Position numbers and translations under genes: made by a program. The notes beneath the pieces were generated by a model. The model did not search any database and had not been told where the DNA came from. It saw only the letters and a program-made list of their open reading frames with translations. From Deltaproteobacteria bacterium (GTDB lineage: Bacteria; Desulfobacterota; Deferrimicrobia; Deferrimicrobiales; Deferrimicrobiaceae), in contig JANXQJ010000013.1 in NCBI GenBank assembly GCA_025356865.1, positions 1-33,659 of the forward strand: DNA of 33,659 nucleotides, read 5' to 3'. Every line of letters starts with the position of its first letter. Position 1 is the stretch's first letter. Positions 17,014 through 25,798 of the stretch are shown here, in pieces.

Positions 17014-18320
17014 GGGACATGTCCCTGGGTTACGGAAAATCCATGATCGTCGCCTCTCGGCTTGTTGCGGACGCCGGGACCGTCCACTCGCCTGGTGCGG
17101 TCGCCATCTCCGGCGGGAGGATCCTGGGGGTCGGTCGTCCGGATGACGTCGCCGCCGCCATTCCCTCCGGCTTCCACCGGATCGACCTTCCCGGATGCGC
17201 GATCCTCCCCGGCCTCGTCAACGCCCACACCCACCTGCAGATTCCGCCCGTCGGCCTGCCCGGAGGGGACGAGGTCGGCGCAGCCGGGGGTTCCGCCTTC
17301 GTCGCCTGGCTGCTCCGCGTCATCGCGTGGCGCCGCGGCGCGAACCCCGCGAACCTGGCGTTGCACTTCGATATCGCGACCCACGAAGCGCTGTCGTTCG
17401 GCACGACCGCGGTGGGCGAAATCGCAGGCGGCGACCTGTCGGTGTACGCCGAGTGCCCGTTGCGTGCCCGTGTCTTCGCCGAGGGGATCGGCTTCGCCCC
17501 AGAAGCGGCGGAGAAATCGGAGGCGGGGGTCGTCTCGGCATTGGCGGGCTTGCGCATCGCTTCCGACTGCAACCCGCTGGTTCTCCCCGGAATCTCCCCG
17601 CACACGCCATACACGGTCGGCGGCTCTTTGATGCGGAGTCTCGCGACCTTATCCGTGCGGGAGGGGATGCCGCTTTCGCTCCACCTGGCCGAGTCGCCCG
17701 AGGAAATCGAATTTCTTCGCGGCGGACGCGGCCCGATCGCCTCCGCCCTTTTCCCGGCCGTCGGGCAGGACGTTTCCTGGTTCCGGGGGATCGGGATGAC
17801 CGTGCCGGATTATCTTGCGCGCACCGGCGTTTTGCGGGACGGGGCGGTGCTGGTGCATAATGTCCACCTGTCGCGAGGCGAGATCGACCGGCTTCGCGAG
17901 GGCGGCGCCCGCTTCGTACTCTGCCCGCGCAGCAACGCGGCGCACGGCAACGGCTCTCCCGACGTGACGCATTTCGTGGATTCGGATATCCCGTTCGCGC
18001 TGGGTACCGACAGCCGGGCGTCCGTGCCGACGCTTTCCCTCTGGGACGAGATGCGCGCCGCGGCCGGCCTCTACCGGGGCGGCAGGTCCGCCGTCGAACT
18101 GGCTTCGGCGCTCTTCCGGTCGGTGACGGCGAACGGGACGGCTGCCCTCGACCTGCCGGGCGGTTCGCTGCGGGTGGGCGGACCGGCCGACTTCTGCGTG
18201 ACGGACGATCCCGGCGGGAGCGACGAGGCGATATTCACGAGGTTGCTCGACGGCGCCGGACGGGGCGCAATCCGGGCCACGGTCGTCGGCGGCGCCGGCC
18301 GTCACGGCGACTGCATATAA
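17010..18320 (+). CDS. amidohydrolase-superfamily deaminase/hydrolase (SAH deaminase or chlorohydrolase-like)
   Basis: This metal-dependent TIM-barrel hydrolase is 436 residues long. NAHTHLQ carries the first two metal His residues, SLHLAESPEE the third His and catalytic Glu, VHNVHLSRGE another His, and LGTDSRAS the metal Asp. The beta-sandwich halves lie at the two ends (GRILGVGRPDD and GGSLRVGGPADF). Relatives deaminate S-adenosylhomocysteine, methylthioadenosine or aminofutalosine; the substrate cannot be chosen from sequence. It may start at 17010, 17019 or 17043 (MIVASRLVAD); 17010 keeps the ATGA overlap with the upstream ORF. Confidence 0.85.
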   Translation: MRDMSLGYGKSMIVASRLVADAGTVHSPGAVAISGGRILGVGRPDDVAAAIPSGFHRIDLPGCAILPGLVNAHTHLQIPPVGLPGGDEVGAAGGSAFVAWLLRVIAWRRGANPANLALHFDIATHEALSFGTTAVGEIAGGDLSVYAECPLRARVFAEGIGFAPEAAEKSEAGVVSALAGLRIASDCNPLVLPGISPHTPYTVGGSLMRSLATLSVREGMPLSLHLAESPEEIEFLRGGRGPIASALFPAVGQDVSWFRGIGMTVPDYLARTGVLRDGAVLVHNVHLSRGEIDRLREGGARFVLCPRSNAAHGNGSPDVTHFVDSDIPFALGTDSRASVPTLSLWDEMRAAAGLYRGGRSAVELASALFRSVTANGTAALDLPGGSLRVGGPADFCVTDDPGGSDEAIFTRLLDGAGRGAIRATVVGGAGRHGDCI

Positions 18321-18340
18321 ATGGAAGAAAGAAGCGGACA

Positions 18341-18838
18341 TTGACCGAGCATCCCAAAAAAGAAATGACCGAAAAGACCGTCGCGCTCAACCGCCGCGCG
18401 CGGCACGAATTCCATATCCTCGACACGGTCGAGTGCGGGATCGTCCTCTTCGGCTACGAGGTCAAGTCGATCCGCCAGGGGCGGCTCAACATGTCGGACG
18501 CTTACGCGACGGTGCGTGACGGCGAACTCTTCCTCGAAAACATGCATATCAGCCCATACAGCCACAGTGACGTCAGCCTGATCGATCCGCTTCGCAGCCG
18601 CAAACTGTTGCTCCATCGCCGCCAGATCGACCAGCTCTACGCGAAGATGCGGGAGCAGGGGCTCACCCTCGTTCCGCTCAAGGCCTATTTCAAGGGCCCC
18701 AACATCAAGGTCGAGATCGCGCTGGCGAAAGGGAAGAAACTCTACGACAAGCGCCAGGACATCGCCGAACGCGACGCCAAGCGCGATATCGCCCGCGTCG
18801 CCCGGAACAAGGGCCCCAACCGCCGCAACGACGACTGA
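18341..18838 (+). CDS. smpB: SsrA-binding protein SmpB
   Basis: The protein binds tmRNA and delivers it to stalled ribosomes. NRRARHEFHILDTVECGIVLFGYEVKSIRQGR and NMSDAYATVRDGELFLENMHISPY are the core OB-fold motifs. The basic tail (KLYDKRQDIAERDAKRDIARVAR...) is the part that reaches the mRNA channel. The start is TTG 18341 after a purine-rich GGAAGAAAG, or ATG 18365, which trims eight residues. Its RNA partner ssrA is at 31052-31405 in this same window. Confidence 0.95.
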   Translation: MTEHPKKEMTEKTVALNRRARHEFHILDTVECGIVLFGYEVKSIRQGRLNMSDAYATVRDGELFLENMHISPYSHSDVSLIDPLRSRKLLLHRRQIDQLYAKMREQGLTLVPLKAYFKGPNIKVEIALAKGKKLYDKRQDIAERDAKRDIARVARNKGPNRRNDD

Positions 18839-18860
18839 AGGCGCGGGTCGGGCATGTCGG

Positions 18861-18990
18861 GCGAATGCCGCTGCTTCCGTAGCGGAGGCGGGAGGGGGTC
18901 TGAGCGGAGTGCCGGTGGATAGAAGTGTTGCGGCTGACAACGGAGGCGAACGGCCCCCTCCCGCGTAGCGAAGGGAATCGGGGCATTCGC
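18861..18990. repeat. long imperfect inverted repeat in the smpB-LysM gene gap
   Basis: The arms 18861-18898 and 18954-18990 share GCGAATGCC at the outer end, a GTAGCG-type block in the middle and GGGAGGGGG at the inner end, around a loop of about 55 nt. A T-rich stretch follows the right arm, so the RNA could also act as a weak terminator for smpB. It may be an extragenic repeat or MITE-like element. The 18839-19187 gap holds no gene that I can support. Confidence 0.5.
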
Positions 18991-19075
18991 TTTGATTTTT
19001 CCTGTCTTTTCAATAGGTTAGACGGTTATTTTCGTAAGTATCTGATATTGTTGAGGAATTAGCGGAATTTTTTTC

Positions 19076-19104
19076 TTGGTCGACCTGTTCCCGCGTGCTA
19101 ACAT
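19076..19104 (+). promoter_or_regulatory. promoter of the envelope-acylation operon
   Basis: TTGGTC (19076-19081) and TAACAT (19099-19104) are spaced by 17 nt, in an AT-richer stretch of an otherwise GC-rich region. Transcription would begin near 19111, leaving a leader of about 75 nt that includes the hairpin at 19135-19152. Confidence 0.4.
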
Positions 19105-19134
19105 GACCCATTGATTTTCTGACCGGGCGGGTGT

Positions 19135-19152
19135 GCACTCCATGGGGAGTGC
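19135..19152 (+). promoter_or_regulatory. leader hairpin before the LysM-NlpC/P60 gene
   Basis: GCACTCC and GGAGTGC form a perfect 7-bp stem with a four-base loop, in the GC-rich leader between the promoter and ATG 19188. I do not recognise a known riboswitch consensus, such as the c-di-AMP or c-di-GMP classes. Confidence 0.3.
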
Positions 19153-19187
19153 GGATCCGGGTCTCGGGGGGCACGGCCAATCATCCG

Positions 19188-20864
19188 ATGCGACGCCAAT
19201 CACTCATAATCCTTCTGCTGGTAGCGCTGATCACGCTCGTTGGCCGGGATGCGTCCGCCGCGACCTACAAGGTTCGCAAGGGCGACAGTCTCGCGCGGAT
19301 AGCCAAAAAGCAGCACGTCAGCGTCGAGGCGCTTCGCGAGGCCAACGGGCTCGAGAGCGATGCGCTCCAGGTCGGCACGAAGCTGGTGATCCCGGTGAAG
19401 GGGAAGGCCCCGAAGGCGTCCGACGAATCGAAGGAAGAGGCCGTTGCGCCGTCCTCGGCGTCCGGTGCGGCCGGGACGCCGCCGGTGAAAACCGAATCCG
19501 CCCCCCCCGTCACCGAGTGGGCCGGCTACCACACCGTCCGCAAGGGCGACACGTTTGCGACCATCGCCCGGGACAACGACCTTTCCGTCGAAGCGCTGAA
19601 GCGGCTCAACCCCGGCAAGAAATTCCGCAAGCTCAAGGACGGGATGCGGCTGCGCGTCAAGGTGGCCCTCGAAACCGCGATCTCGTCTGCCGCGCCGGCC
19701 AAGACGACTGAAACGGCGGTAGCGCCCCCCCAGCCCCTCCCCGAGACGCACGAAGTTGCGAAGCCGTCCGTGGCCGCGGTGGCGCCGGTCCCGGTTGAAA
19801 CCGCTGCGCCCCGCGGTTCGGGCCCGGCCACCCACACCGTCCGCAAGGGCGACACGTTCGCAATCATCGCAAAGGTCAACAATGTTTCAATCGACGACCT
19901 GAAACGGTTCAATCCCGGCAAGGATTCCCGGCGGCTGAAGATCGGGATGCAACTTCGCGTCAGGCCGGTCGCCGACACGGCTTCGGTTGCCGGCCCGGTT
20001 GGCGTTACGAAAGCGCAGGTCGTCGAGAAACCAGCCGAAAAACCGGCCCCCCATCCGGTTGCCCGCGTCGAGAAAGCGGTTCCCGAACCGGTTGCCGCCG
20101 AGCCGTCCGAATCCGCCGCCGCTTCCGTCCCGAAGCCGGTCTACCACAAGGTGCGCAAGGGCGAGACTTACGCGTCGATCGCCTCCAAATATGGCGTTTC
20201 GGTCAAGAAACTCAAGAAACTGAACCACATCCGGAAGGCGAAGAAGCTCAAGCCCGGCAGCCAGTTGCTCGTTCGCGGCGGCAGCGGGGGAAGCACCATC
20301 ACCGCCGACCGGCGCAGGGAACTCGAGCAGATCCTCCAGAACGAGGCGTCGCTGACGGCCGAAGGCGCCAGGCTGGCCGCCGCCCAGGTTACCGAGATGG
20401 CACCCGAGTTGCTGGCCGCCGCCAACGACAATGCGTTCGAGGGCGGTCCCATCGTCGAGGAGCAGCCCCCCGGCCTCACCGGCCGCGTCATCCGCATCGC
20501 CAAACTCATGCTCGACCTGCCCTACCGGTTCGGCGGCACCTCCCTTACGGGCATCGACTGCTCCGGCTACGTCCAGAAGGTGTTCGGTTTCCTCAACCTT
20601 CCGTTGCCGCGCACCGCCCGCGAGCAGTTCGCCAAGGGCGAAAAGATCGAGAAGGACGAACTGACGACCGGCGACCTGGTCTTCTTCAAGACCTACGCCC
20701 GCTTCCCCTCCCACGTCGGCATCTACCTGGGTGACAACAAGTTCATCCACGCCTCGTCGGGAGACCACAAGGTCAAGATCGACAGTCTCGATGCCCCCTA
20801 CTTCCTGCGCCGCTACATCGGCGCACGCCGCCTGGTCGCCGACCAGAAGGACGAAGAGGAGTAA
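19188..20864 (+). CDS. LysM-NlpC/P60 peptidoglycan endopeptidase
   Basis: The 558-residue exported protein has a signal peptide (residues 1-24, ending DASA) and four LysM domains starting near residues 27, 114, 215 and 319 (each with a VRKGD/E motif). These are joined by Ala/Pro/Glu-rich linkers, with a C-terminal NlpC/P60 domain from about residue 435. The catalytic triad is Cys458 (GIDCSGYV), His509 (PSHVGIY) and His521 (FIHASS). It should bind glycan chains and cut stem peptides. ATG 19188 is chosen because the signal peptide starts there; longer readings add unlikely residues. It leads a seven-gene operon. Confidence 0.93.
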   Translation: MRRQSLIILLLVALITLVGRDASAATYKVRKGDSLARIAKKQHVSVEALREANGLESDALQVGTKLVIPVKGKAPKASDESKEEAVAPSSASGAAGTPPVKTESAPPVTEWAGYHTVRKGDTFATIARDNDLSVEALKRLNPGKKFRKLKDGMRLRVKVALETAISSAAPAKTTETAVAPPQPLPETHEVAKPSVAAVAPVPVETAAPRGSGPATHTVRKGDTFAIIAKVNNVSIDDLKRFNPGKDSRRLKIGMQLRVRPVADTASVAGPVGVTKAQVVEKPAEKPAPHPVARVEKAVPEPVAAEPSESAAASVPKPVYHKVRKGETYASIASKYGVSVKKLKKLNHIRKAKKLKPGSQLLVRGGSGGSTITADRRRELEQILQNEASLTAEGARLAAAQVTEMAPELLAAANDNAFEGGPIVEEQPPGLTGRVIRIAKLMLDLPYRFGGTSLTGIDCSGYVQKVFGFLNLPLPRTAREQFAKGEKIEKDELTTGDLVFFKTYARFPSHVGIYLGDNKFIHASSGDHKVKIDSLDAPYFLRRYIGARRLVADQKDEEE

Positions 20865-20870
20865 TCTCCC

Positions 20871-21398
20871 ATGACGAACCGGATCCGCCATGCCGTGTCA
20901 GGCGTCCTGCTGATCGGGGCGCTGCTTCTTCTGAGGGGCGGAAGCCACGTACCCCTGCCGGTTTTCCCCGTCCCCTTTTCGGCGCTGCCGCCGCCCGAGT
21001 TGCGCGAACCGGTCGCCCAGGGCGCCGATACCGTGTTCCTATGGGAACTCGTCAAGCGGTACACGACGAAATATCAGGTCCAGGACCAGGCGGTCAAGAT
21101 CTACCGGGTCATCTTCGAGGAAAGCCGCTTTCTCGACGATGTCCGCTCCAAGGGGGGCGAATACCTCGGCATGTGCCAGTTCCGTCCGAGCACGTTCTAC
21201 CAGAACGTCCGGGAGATGAAAGAGATGATGCTCCTTCCGAAGGACGTGCGTTTCTCCCCCTTCAATCCCGAACACGCGATCCACGTCATGACGTGGATGT
21301 GGAGCCGGGGCTACAAGGACCACTGGGGGCCGACTCGTTCGGTCGAACGGCAGTCCGAAGGCGGTTCCGAATCCGGGGAAAGAACTTCGGACCCGTAA
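20871..21398 (+). CDS. exported lysozyme-like (transglycosylase-type) protein
   Basis: The 175-residue protein has an N-terminal hydrophobic segment (VSGVLLIGALLLL). Its short lysozyme-like core has Glu84 in IFEESRF followed by SKGGEYLGMCQFRPSTF, matching the E-S...G-L-x-Q arrangement of SLT-type transglycosylases. FNPEHAIHVMTWMWSRGY follows. The C-terminal tail is polar and disordered. It probably cleaves or binds peptidoglycan glycan strands. It is 6 nt downstream of the LysM endopeptidase. Confidence 0.7.
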   Translation: MTNRIRHAVSGVLLIGALLLLRGGSHVPLPVFPVPFSALPPPELREPVAQGADTVFLWELVKRYTTKYQVQDQAVKIYRVIFEESRFLDDVRSKGGEYLGMCQFRPSTFYQNVREMKEMMLLPKDVRFSPFNPEHAIHVMTWMWSRGYKDHWGPTRSVERQSEGGSESGERTSDP

Positions 21399-21416
21399 GG
21401 CCGTTTCGTTTCCGTC

Positions 21417-22874
21417 ATGAAATCACCCCGCTTCCTCCACGCCTTCCTCGCGTTCTTCCTTGGGTTCTCGCTCGTTGCCGTTTCCGGTGACGCGGCACTC
21501 CCGGTTCACAAGAAAAAAGGGGAACCCCCCGCCCGCAAGACGACCCCGCACCCGAAGAAGAGCCGGAAGAAGGGGAAGCCGAAACGGCCGGCAACTCCCC
21601 CGCGCAGGTCCAGGGCCGTCCCCCGGGAGCACCGTTCCCCGGTGCCGCCGCCACCGATTCCCGTGCTCCCGCCTTTCGATCCCGGTACGCTTCCGGTCGT
21701 TTCCGTCGAGATGCCTCGGGAAGCGCTGGATCCGTTCTTCCGCGGTCTCTCGGCACTCGAAACGCCGGGAGGGGAGAACGGGCCCGCGCGGGTCGTTCGC
21801 GTGCTCCATTTCGGCGATTCCCACGTGGCGGCCGACTACTGGAGCGGTGAAATCCGTCGACTGCTGCAACAGCGTTTCGGCGACGCCGGGGCGGGATACG
21901 TCATGCCGGGCCGCCCCTGGAAATATTTTCGCCACGCGCTCGCGAAGACGCTCGATGGCGACGGCTGGCAGGCGGTCGGATTGAAGGAACCGCCCCCTGA
22001 CGGCGTGGCCGGGCTTTCTGGGGTATCGCTGGCTCCGACCCGGGAGACGCCCGCATCCGTGCGCGCGCCGGGCCGCAATTTCAAGGTGACGCTGGCCGTC
22101 GGGTCCGACAATGCCCCGGTTCGCCTGCTCGTGGACGATGCGCCCGTCGACAACCTGGTCGTCAATTCCCGCTGGATCAATTCGGGCGGAAGCGATGTCG
22201 CGCTCCTCTCGATCTCGAACCGGGACCCGCTCCCCGATGCGACGCGCAAATTCACCGTCCTGACGCCCCCGGGAACCGGCACCCGGCTTCTCGGGGCCGA
22301 ATTCACGAGCGGCCGGAACGGCGTCATCCTCGATACGCTTGGGTTGAACGGCGGGCGGATGACCGCCCTCGAGAAGTGGTCGCCCCGTATGCGGCGGCAA
22401 CTGCTGCAGGACGCGAAGCCGTCGCTCGTGATCGTCTCCTACGGCACCAACGAAATCGCGGCGAAAAAGTTCACGTTCGAAGGGTTCAAGGCCGATTGCG
22501 TCCGCGTGCTCCGGGCGCTCAGGGAAGACGCGGGCGGCGCCGCAATCCTGGTGACGGGGCCGGCCGACCGTGCGGTGAAGACGAAAAGGGGTTGGGCAGC
22601 GATGTCGGATGCCGAAAGGCCGGTCATCCGCGCACTGCGCGAGGCGGCGGCCGAGACGGGTTGCGCGTTCTGGGATCTGCAGGCCGCGATGGGCGGAGAA
22701 GGGGCGGTTCTTGCCTGGATCCGGGCCGGCCTGGCGCAGCGGGACGGCGTCCACTTCACGCAGGCGGGGTACGAACTGCAGGCGCGAATGCTCCATGACC
22801 GGCTGATGGCGATATACGAAGCGACCCGCAAACCGTTGCCGGCGGCTGCGGCGGACGACAACGGGGTGCGATGA
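21417..22874 (+). CDS. SGNH/GDSL-type hydrolase or acyltransferase, first of two
   Basis: This exported 485-residue protein has an N-terminal signal (FLHAFLAFFLGFSLVAVSG). A very basic Pro/Lys/Arg-rich linker of about 60 residues follows. The SGNH domain has Ser135 (HFGDSHVAAD), Asn345 (SYGTNE), Asp443 and His446 (DGVHFTQAGY). A beta-rich insertion lies between the first two blocks (about residues 190-300). SGNH proteins beside MBOATs (PatB, AlgJ/AlgX, DltD) act on O-acyl groups of envelope polymers. It overlaps the MBOAT gene by 4 nt and resembles the second SGNH protein at 24311. Confidence 0.82.
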   Translation: MKSPRFLHAFLAFFLGFSLVAVSGDAALPVHKKKGEPPARKTTPHPKKSRKKGKPKRPATPPRRSRAVPREHRSPVPPPPIPVLPPFDPGTLPVVSVEMPREALDPFFRGLSALETPGGENGPARVVRVLHFGDSHVAADYWSGEIRRLLQQRFGDAGAGYVMPGRPWKYFRHALAKTLDGDGWQAVGLKEPPPDGVAGLSGVSLAPTRETPASVRAPGRNFKVTLAVGSDNAPVRLLVDDAPVDNLVVNSRWINSGGSDVALLSISNRDPLPDATRKFTVLTPPGTGTRLLGAEFTSGRNGVILDTLGLNGGRMTALEKWSPRMRRQLLQDAKPSLVIVSYGTNEIAAKKFTFEGFKADCVRVLRALREDAGGAAILVTGPADRAVKTKRGWAAMSDAERPVIRALREAAAETGCAFWDLQAAMGGEGAVLAWIRAGLAQRDGVHFTQAGYELQARMLHDRLMAIYEATRKPLPAAAADDNGVR

Positions 22875-24298
22875 GCCTCTCCAGTTCCGTCTACCTGGCG
22901 TTCCTGCTCGTTGCCGTCGCGGGGTATCGCCTCTCCGGGGGAGTGCGCCGGTTTCACATCCCGGCGATCCTCTTCTTTTCCTTCGCATTCTATTCGGCGT
23001 GGAACCCGGTTTACTGCCTTCCACTGATCGTCACCGCGCTGCTCGATTTCAACACGGCCCGCTACGTTTCACGCCGGCGCGGCCGTCGTGCCGCCCGCAT
23101 CGCCCTGGCGGCGGACATCGCGGCCAACCTGTGCATCCTTGGATTATTCAAGTACTTCAACTTCATGGCCGACAACACGGCCGGGATCGCTTCGGCGATC
23201 GGATTCGAGATCCCTTCCGTTCCGTTCCGCGTTGTTTTCGGAGTGGGGATCTCCTTCTACACGTTCCAGTCGATGAGCTACGTCATCGACGTCCACCGGG
23301 GCGATGCCGAGCCCGCGCGCGGCTTTTTCGACTATCTCGCGTTCGTCGCCTTCTTCCCGACGCTCCTGGCCGGGCCGATCACGCGCGCTTCGGTCCTGCT
23401 GCCGCAGATCGAGCGCCCGTCGCCCCCGATCACCGCGGAGGAGGGGGGGCGTGCGCTCTTCCTCATCGCGCTCGGCTTCGTCAAGAAACTGGTCGTCGCC
23501 GACTACCTGGCCGTCAACCTGGTCAACCGCGTCTTCGACCTGCCCGGAATGTTTTCGTCCGCCGAGATCCTTGCAGGGGTCTACGCCTACGCGGTGCAGA
23601 TCTACTGCGACTTTTCCGGATACAGCGACATCGCCATCGGCTCCGCGCTCCTGCTCGGCATCGCGCTTAAAGACAACTTCAACGCGCCTTACCGCGCGAA
23701 GGACCTCCCCGAGTTCTGGCGACGATGGCACATCTCGCTCTCCACGTGGCTTCGCGACTACCTGTTCTTCTCGCTTCCCGGCAACCGGTCACGGAAATGG
23801 GCGCCGTATTTCAACACGCTGATCACCTTCGCCCTCGGGGGCTTGTGGCACGGCGCCTCGTGGACCTTCCTGGCCTGGGGCGTGCTGCATGGCGGCGGGC
23901 TGGCGGTCGCGAGGTTCGTCGAGTCCCGGAAGCCGCGCGGCCGGGGAATCCCGGTCGTCCCCGCCTGGCGTCAGGCGACCGGGGTGATCGTCACGTTCCA
24001 CTTCGTCTGCCTGACGTGGATCTTCTTCCGGTGCGAGTCGCTAGAAGGGGCGCTCGGCATCCTGCAGGGGCTCGGGCGGACGAGTTTCAGCACCGCCAAC
24101 ATCACGTGGCCGATCGTTGCGCTGACAGTCGCGGGGCTCTCGCTCCAGTGGCTGCCCGAGAAGGTGTACCCGGCCCTCCAGCAGCGGTTCGCCGCGCTCC
24201 CTTCCCCGGTCCAGTGCGCGCTGCTCGCAGCGACGGCCGTGGCGGTCGTCCGGGTTTCCGGGGCCTCTGTTTCGCAATTCATCTACTTCAACTTCTGA
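22871..24298 (+). CDS. MBOAT-family membrane O-acyltransferase (AlgI/DltB/PatA-like)
   Basis: The polytopic 475-residue protein has many hydrophobic segments. Family motifs are VGISFYTFQSMSYVIDV, FPTLLAGPI, DFSGYSDIAIG, FWRRWHISLSTWLRDYLFFSLPG (His287) and GGLWHGASW with His327, the usual catalytic His. Such proteins move an activated acyl group across the inner membrane to an extracytoplasmic acceptor. ATG 22871 overlaps the upstream SGNH gene (ATGA). A matching ACP gene two positions downstream suggests an acyl-ACP donor; that is inference. Confidence 0.93.
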   Translation: MSLSSSVYLAFLLVAVAGYRLSGGVRRFHIPAILFFSFAFYSAWNPVYCLPLIVTALLDFNTARYVSRRRGRRAARIALAADIAANLCILGLFKYFNFMADNTAGIASAIGFEIPSVPFRVVFGVGISFYTFQSMSYVIDVHRGDAEPARGFFDYLAFVAFFPTLLAGPITRASVLLPQIERPSPPITAEEGGRALFLIALGFVKKLVVADYLAVNLVNRVFDLPGMFSSAEILAGVYAYAVQIYCDFSGYSDIAIGSALLLGIALKDNFNAPYRAKDLPEFWRRWHISLSTWLRDYLFFSLPGNRSRKWAPYFNTLITFALGGLWHGASWTFLAWGVLHGGGLAVARFVESRKPRGRGIPVVPAWRQATGVIVTFHFVCLTWIFFRCESLEGALGILQGLGRTSFSTANITWPIVALTVAGLSLQWLPEKVYPALQQRFAALPSPVQCALLAATAVAVVRVSGASVSQFIYFNF

Positions 24299-24310
24299 CG
24301 GCGGGCACTC

Positions 24311-25798
24311 TTGAAGATTCCGAAAACATGGGCCACGGTGGGGCTGCTGCTTGCATGCGCGGCGGTTCCTTATGCCGTTTCCGGACTTTCCGCGTACCGG
24401 ATCTTCGACCCGTCGCGTCTTCTCGACACGCTCATTGCGCCCTGGCACGGGAACCCGGTCGAAAAGGTGTTCCGCACCAAGGGCGAAGTGCGCGCAGCAA
24501 TCTCCCCAGCCGTCGACAACGGGGCGGCGGTGCGCCTGTCGCCGCCTCTGCCGCCGCTCCCTTCAATCGGCCCCCGCTCCCGTGACGACTGGCCCCCGGG
24601 CGAGGCCGAAGACGTTTACGCGGCGGAGGCGCGCGGCGCGGTCGGCGTCGAGGATTACGGCGCCGGGATTCCGCGCTTTTTCGAGGCGCTCGAGAGGACC
24701 GGCCGGAAAGAGCCACGCGCCGTCACGCGGATCAGTCATTTCGGCGACAGCCCGGTGACGGGCGACCTGATCGCGGGCGACGCGCGGGCTCGTCTGCAGA
24801 GGCGGTTCGGCGATGCGGGGCACGGATGGATCTTCGTCGATCGCCCTTGGGAGTGGTACAGCCACCGCGGGGTTCGCCTTTCCGGAAGCGGCTGGTCGAT
24901 CCAGTCCCCGGGTGCGTCTTCCGGACCCTGCGGCCTGGGAGGCGCCACCTTTACCGCCTCGGGCGGCGGAGCCCGCAGCCGGATCTCGACCGTCAAGGCC
25001 GGAACGGGAGCGGCGGTCGGCCGTTTCGACATCCACTTCCAGTCGAAGCCGAAAGGGGGAACGCTCCTCGTCTCGATCGACGGGTCGCCCGCGTCCGAGA
25101 TCTCCACCGCGTCGGAGGAAGCCGGCGGGTTGGTGATCCACTCGATCCCGGTGGCCGACGGGGGGCACGAACTGCTCCTGCGTCCCAAGGGCGACGGCCC
25201 GGTCCGCCTGTTCGGGGTCGTCCTCGAGCGGGAGGTGCCGGGTGTCGTCTATGACACGCTGGGCGCGAACGGGGCGACGATCCGGCATCTGGCCCGCTTC
25301 GACCGGGAGAGCTGGATGGATTCCCTCCGGCAAAGGCGGCCCGACCTCGTCATCCTGAATTTCGGCACGAACGAGAGCCGGTACGCCGGGCTCTCGTTTG
25401 CCGCCTATGCGAGGGATTATCGAGAAGTGATCCGGCGGGTGCGGGAGGCGGTGCCGGGGGCCGCGATCCTGATCATGGCGCCGATGGACCGCGGGGTTCG
25501 GGGGTCGGGAGGCGGGATCGCGACGGATGAATCCATCCCGCGGCTGGTTGCCGCCCAGCGGGTCATCGCCCGCACCGAGCGGGTCGCCTTTTTCGACACC
25601 TACGCCGCGATGGGGGGAAGCGGGACGATGGCCGACTGGTACGGCCGGTCGCCGCGGCTGGTCGCGGGCGACTTCACCCACCCCACGCACCCGGGTGCGG
25701 CGGTCTTGGGCGACCTCCTTGTCGACGCGCTGCTGAAAGGTTACCCTGACCTTCGGGCAGGGAAAAATCAGACACCCGGCGAAGGAGCAACGCCATGA
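24311..25798 (+). CDS. SGNH/GDSL-type hydrolase or acyltransferase, second of two
   Basis: This 495-residue protein starts with TTG 24311; no ATG is in frame nearby. It has an N-terminal signal/anchor (WATVGLLLACAAVPYAVSG) and the SGNH residues Ser147 (HFGDSPVTGD), Asn354 (NFGTNES), Asp454 and His457 (GDFTHPTHPG). It shares FGDAGxG and RPWxxxxH with the first SGNH protein, so the pair probably arose by duplication. A beta-rich insertion lies between the motifs. It overlaps the ACP gene by 4 nt. Confidence 0.82.
   Translation: MKIPKTWATVGLLLACAAVPYAVSGLSAYRIFDPSRLLDTLIAPWHGNPVEKVFRTKGEVRAAISPAVDNGAAVRLSPPLPPLPSIGPRSRDDWPPGEAEDVYAAEARGAVGVEDYGAGIPRFFEALERTGRKEPRAVTRISHFGDSPVTGDLIAGDARARLQRRFGDAGHGWIFVDRPWEWYSHRGVRLSGSGWSIQSPGASSGPCGLGGATFTASGGGARSRISTVKAGTGAAVGRFDIHFQSKPKGGTLLVSIDGSPASEISTASEEAGGLVIHSIPVADGGHELLLRPKGDGPVRLFGVVLEREVPGVVYDTLGANGATIRHLARFDRESWMDSLRQRRPDLVILNFGTNESRYAGLSFAAYARDYREVIRRVREAVPGAAILIMAPMDRGVRGSGGGIATDESIPRLVAAQRVIARTERVAFFDTYAAMGGSGTMADWYGRSPRLVAGDFTHPTHPGAAVLGDLLVDALLKGYPDLRAGKNQTPGEGATP

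Noticed and set aside
19131-19187. N-terminal extension of the LysM-NlpC/P60 protein
   Set aside because: The extra 19 residues precede a standard signal peptide and overlap the leader hairpin; ATG 19188 gives a normal exported protein.
19105-19187. Riboswitch in the leader of the LysM-NlpC/P60 gene
   Set aside because: Wall-hydrolase genes often have c-di-AMP riboswitches, but the conserved elements of that or the c-di-GMP class are not visible; only a simple hairpin is.
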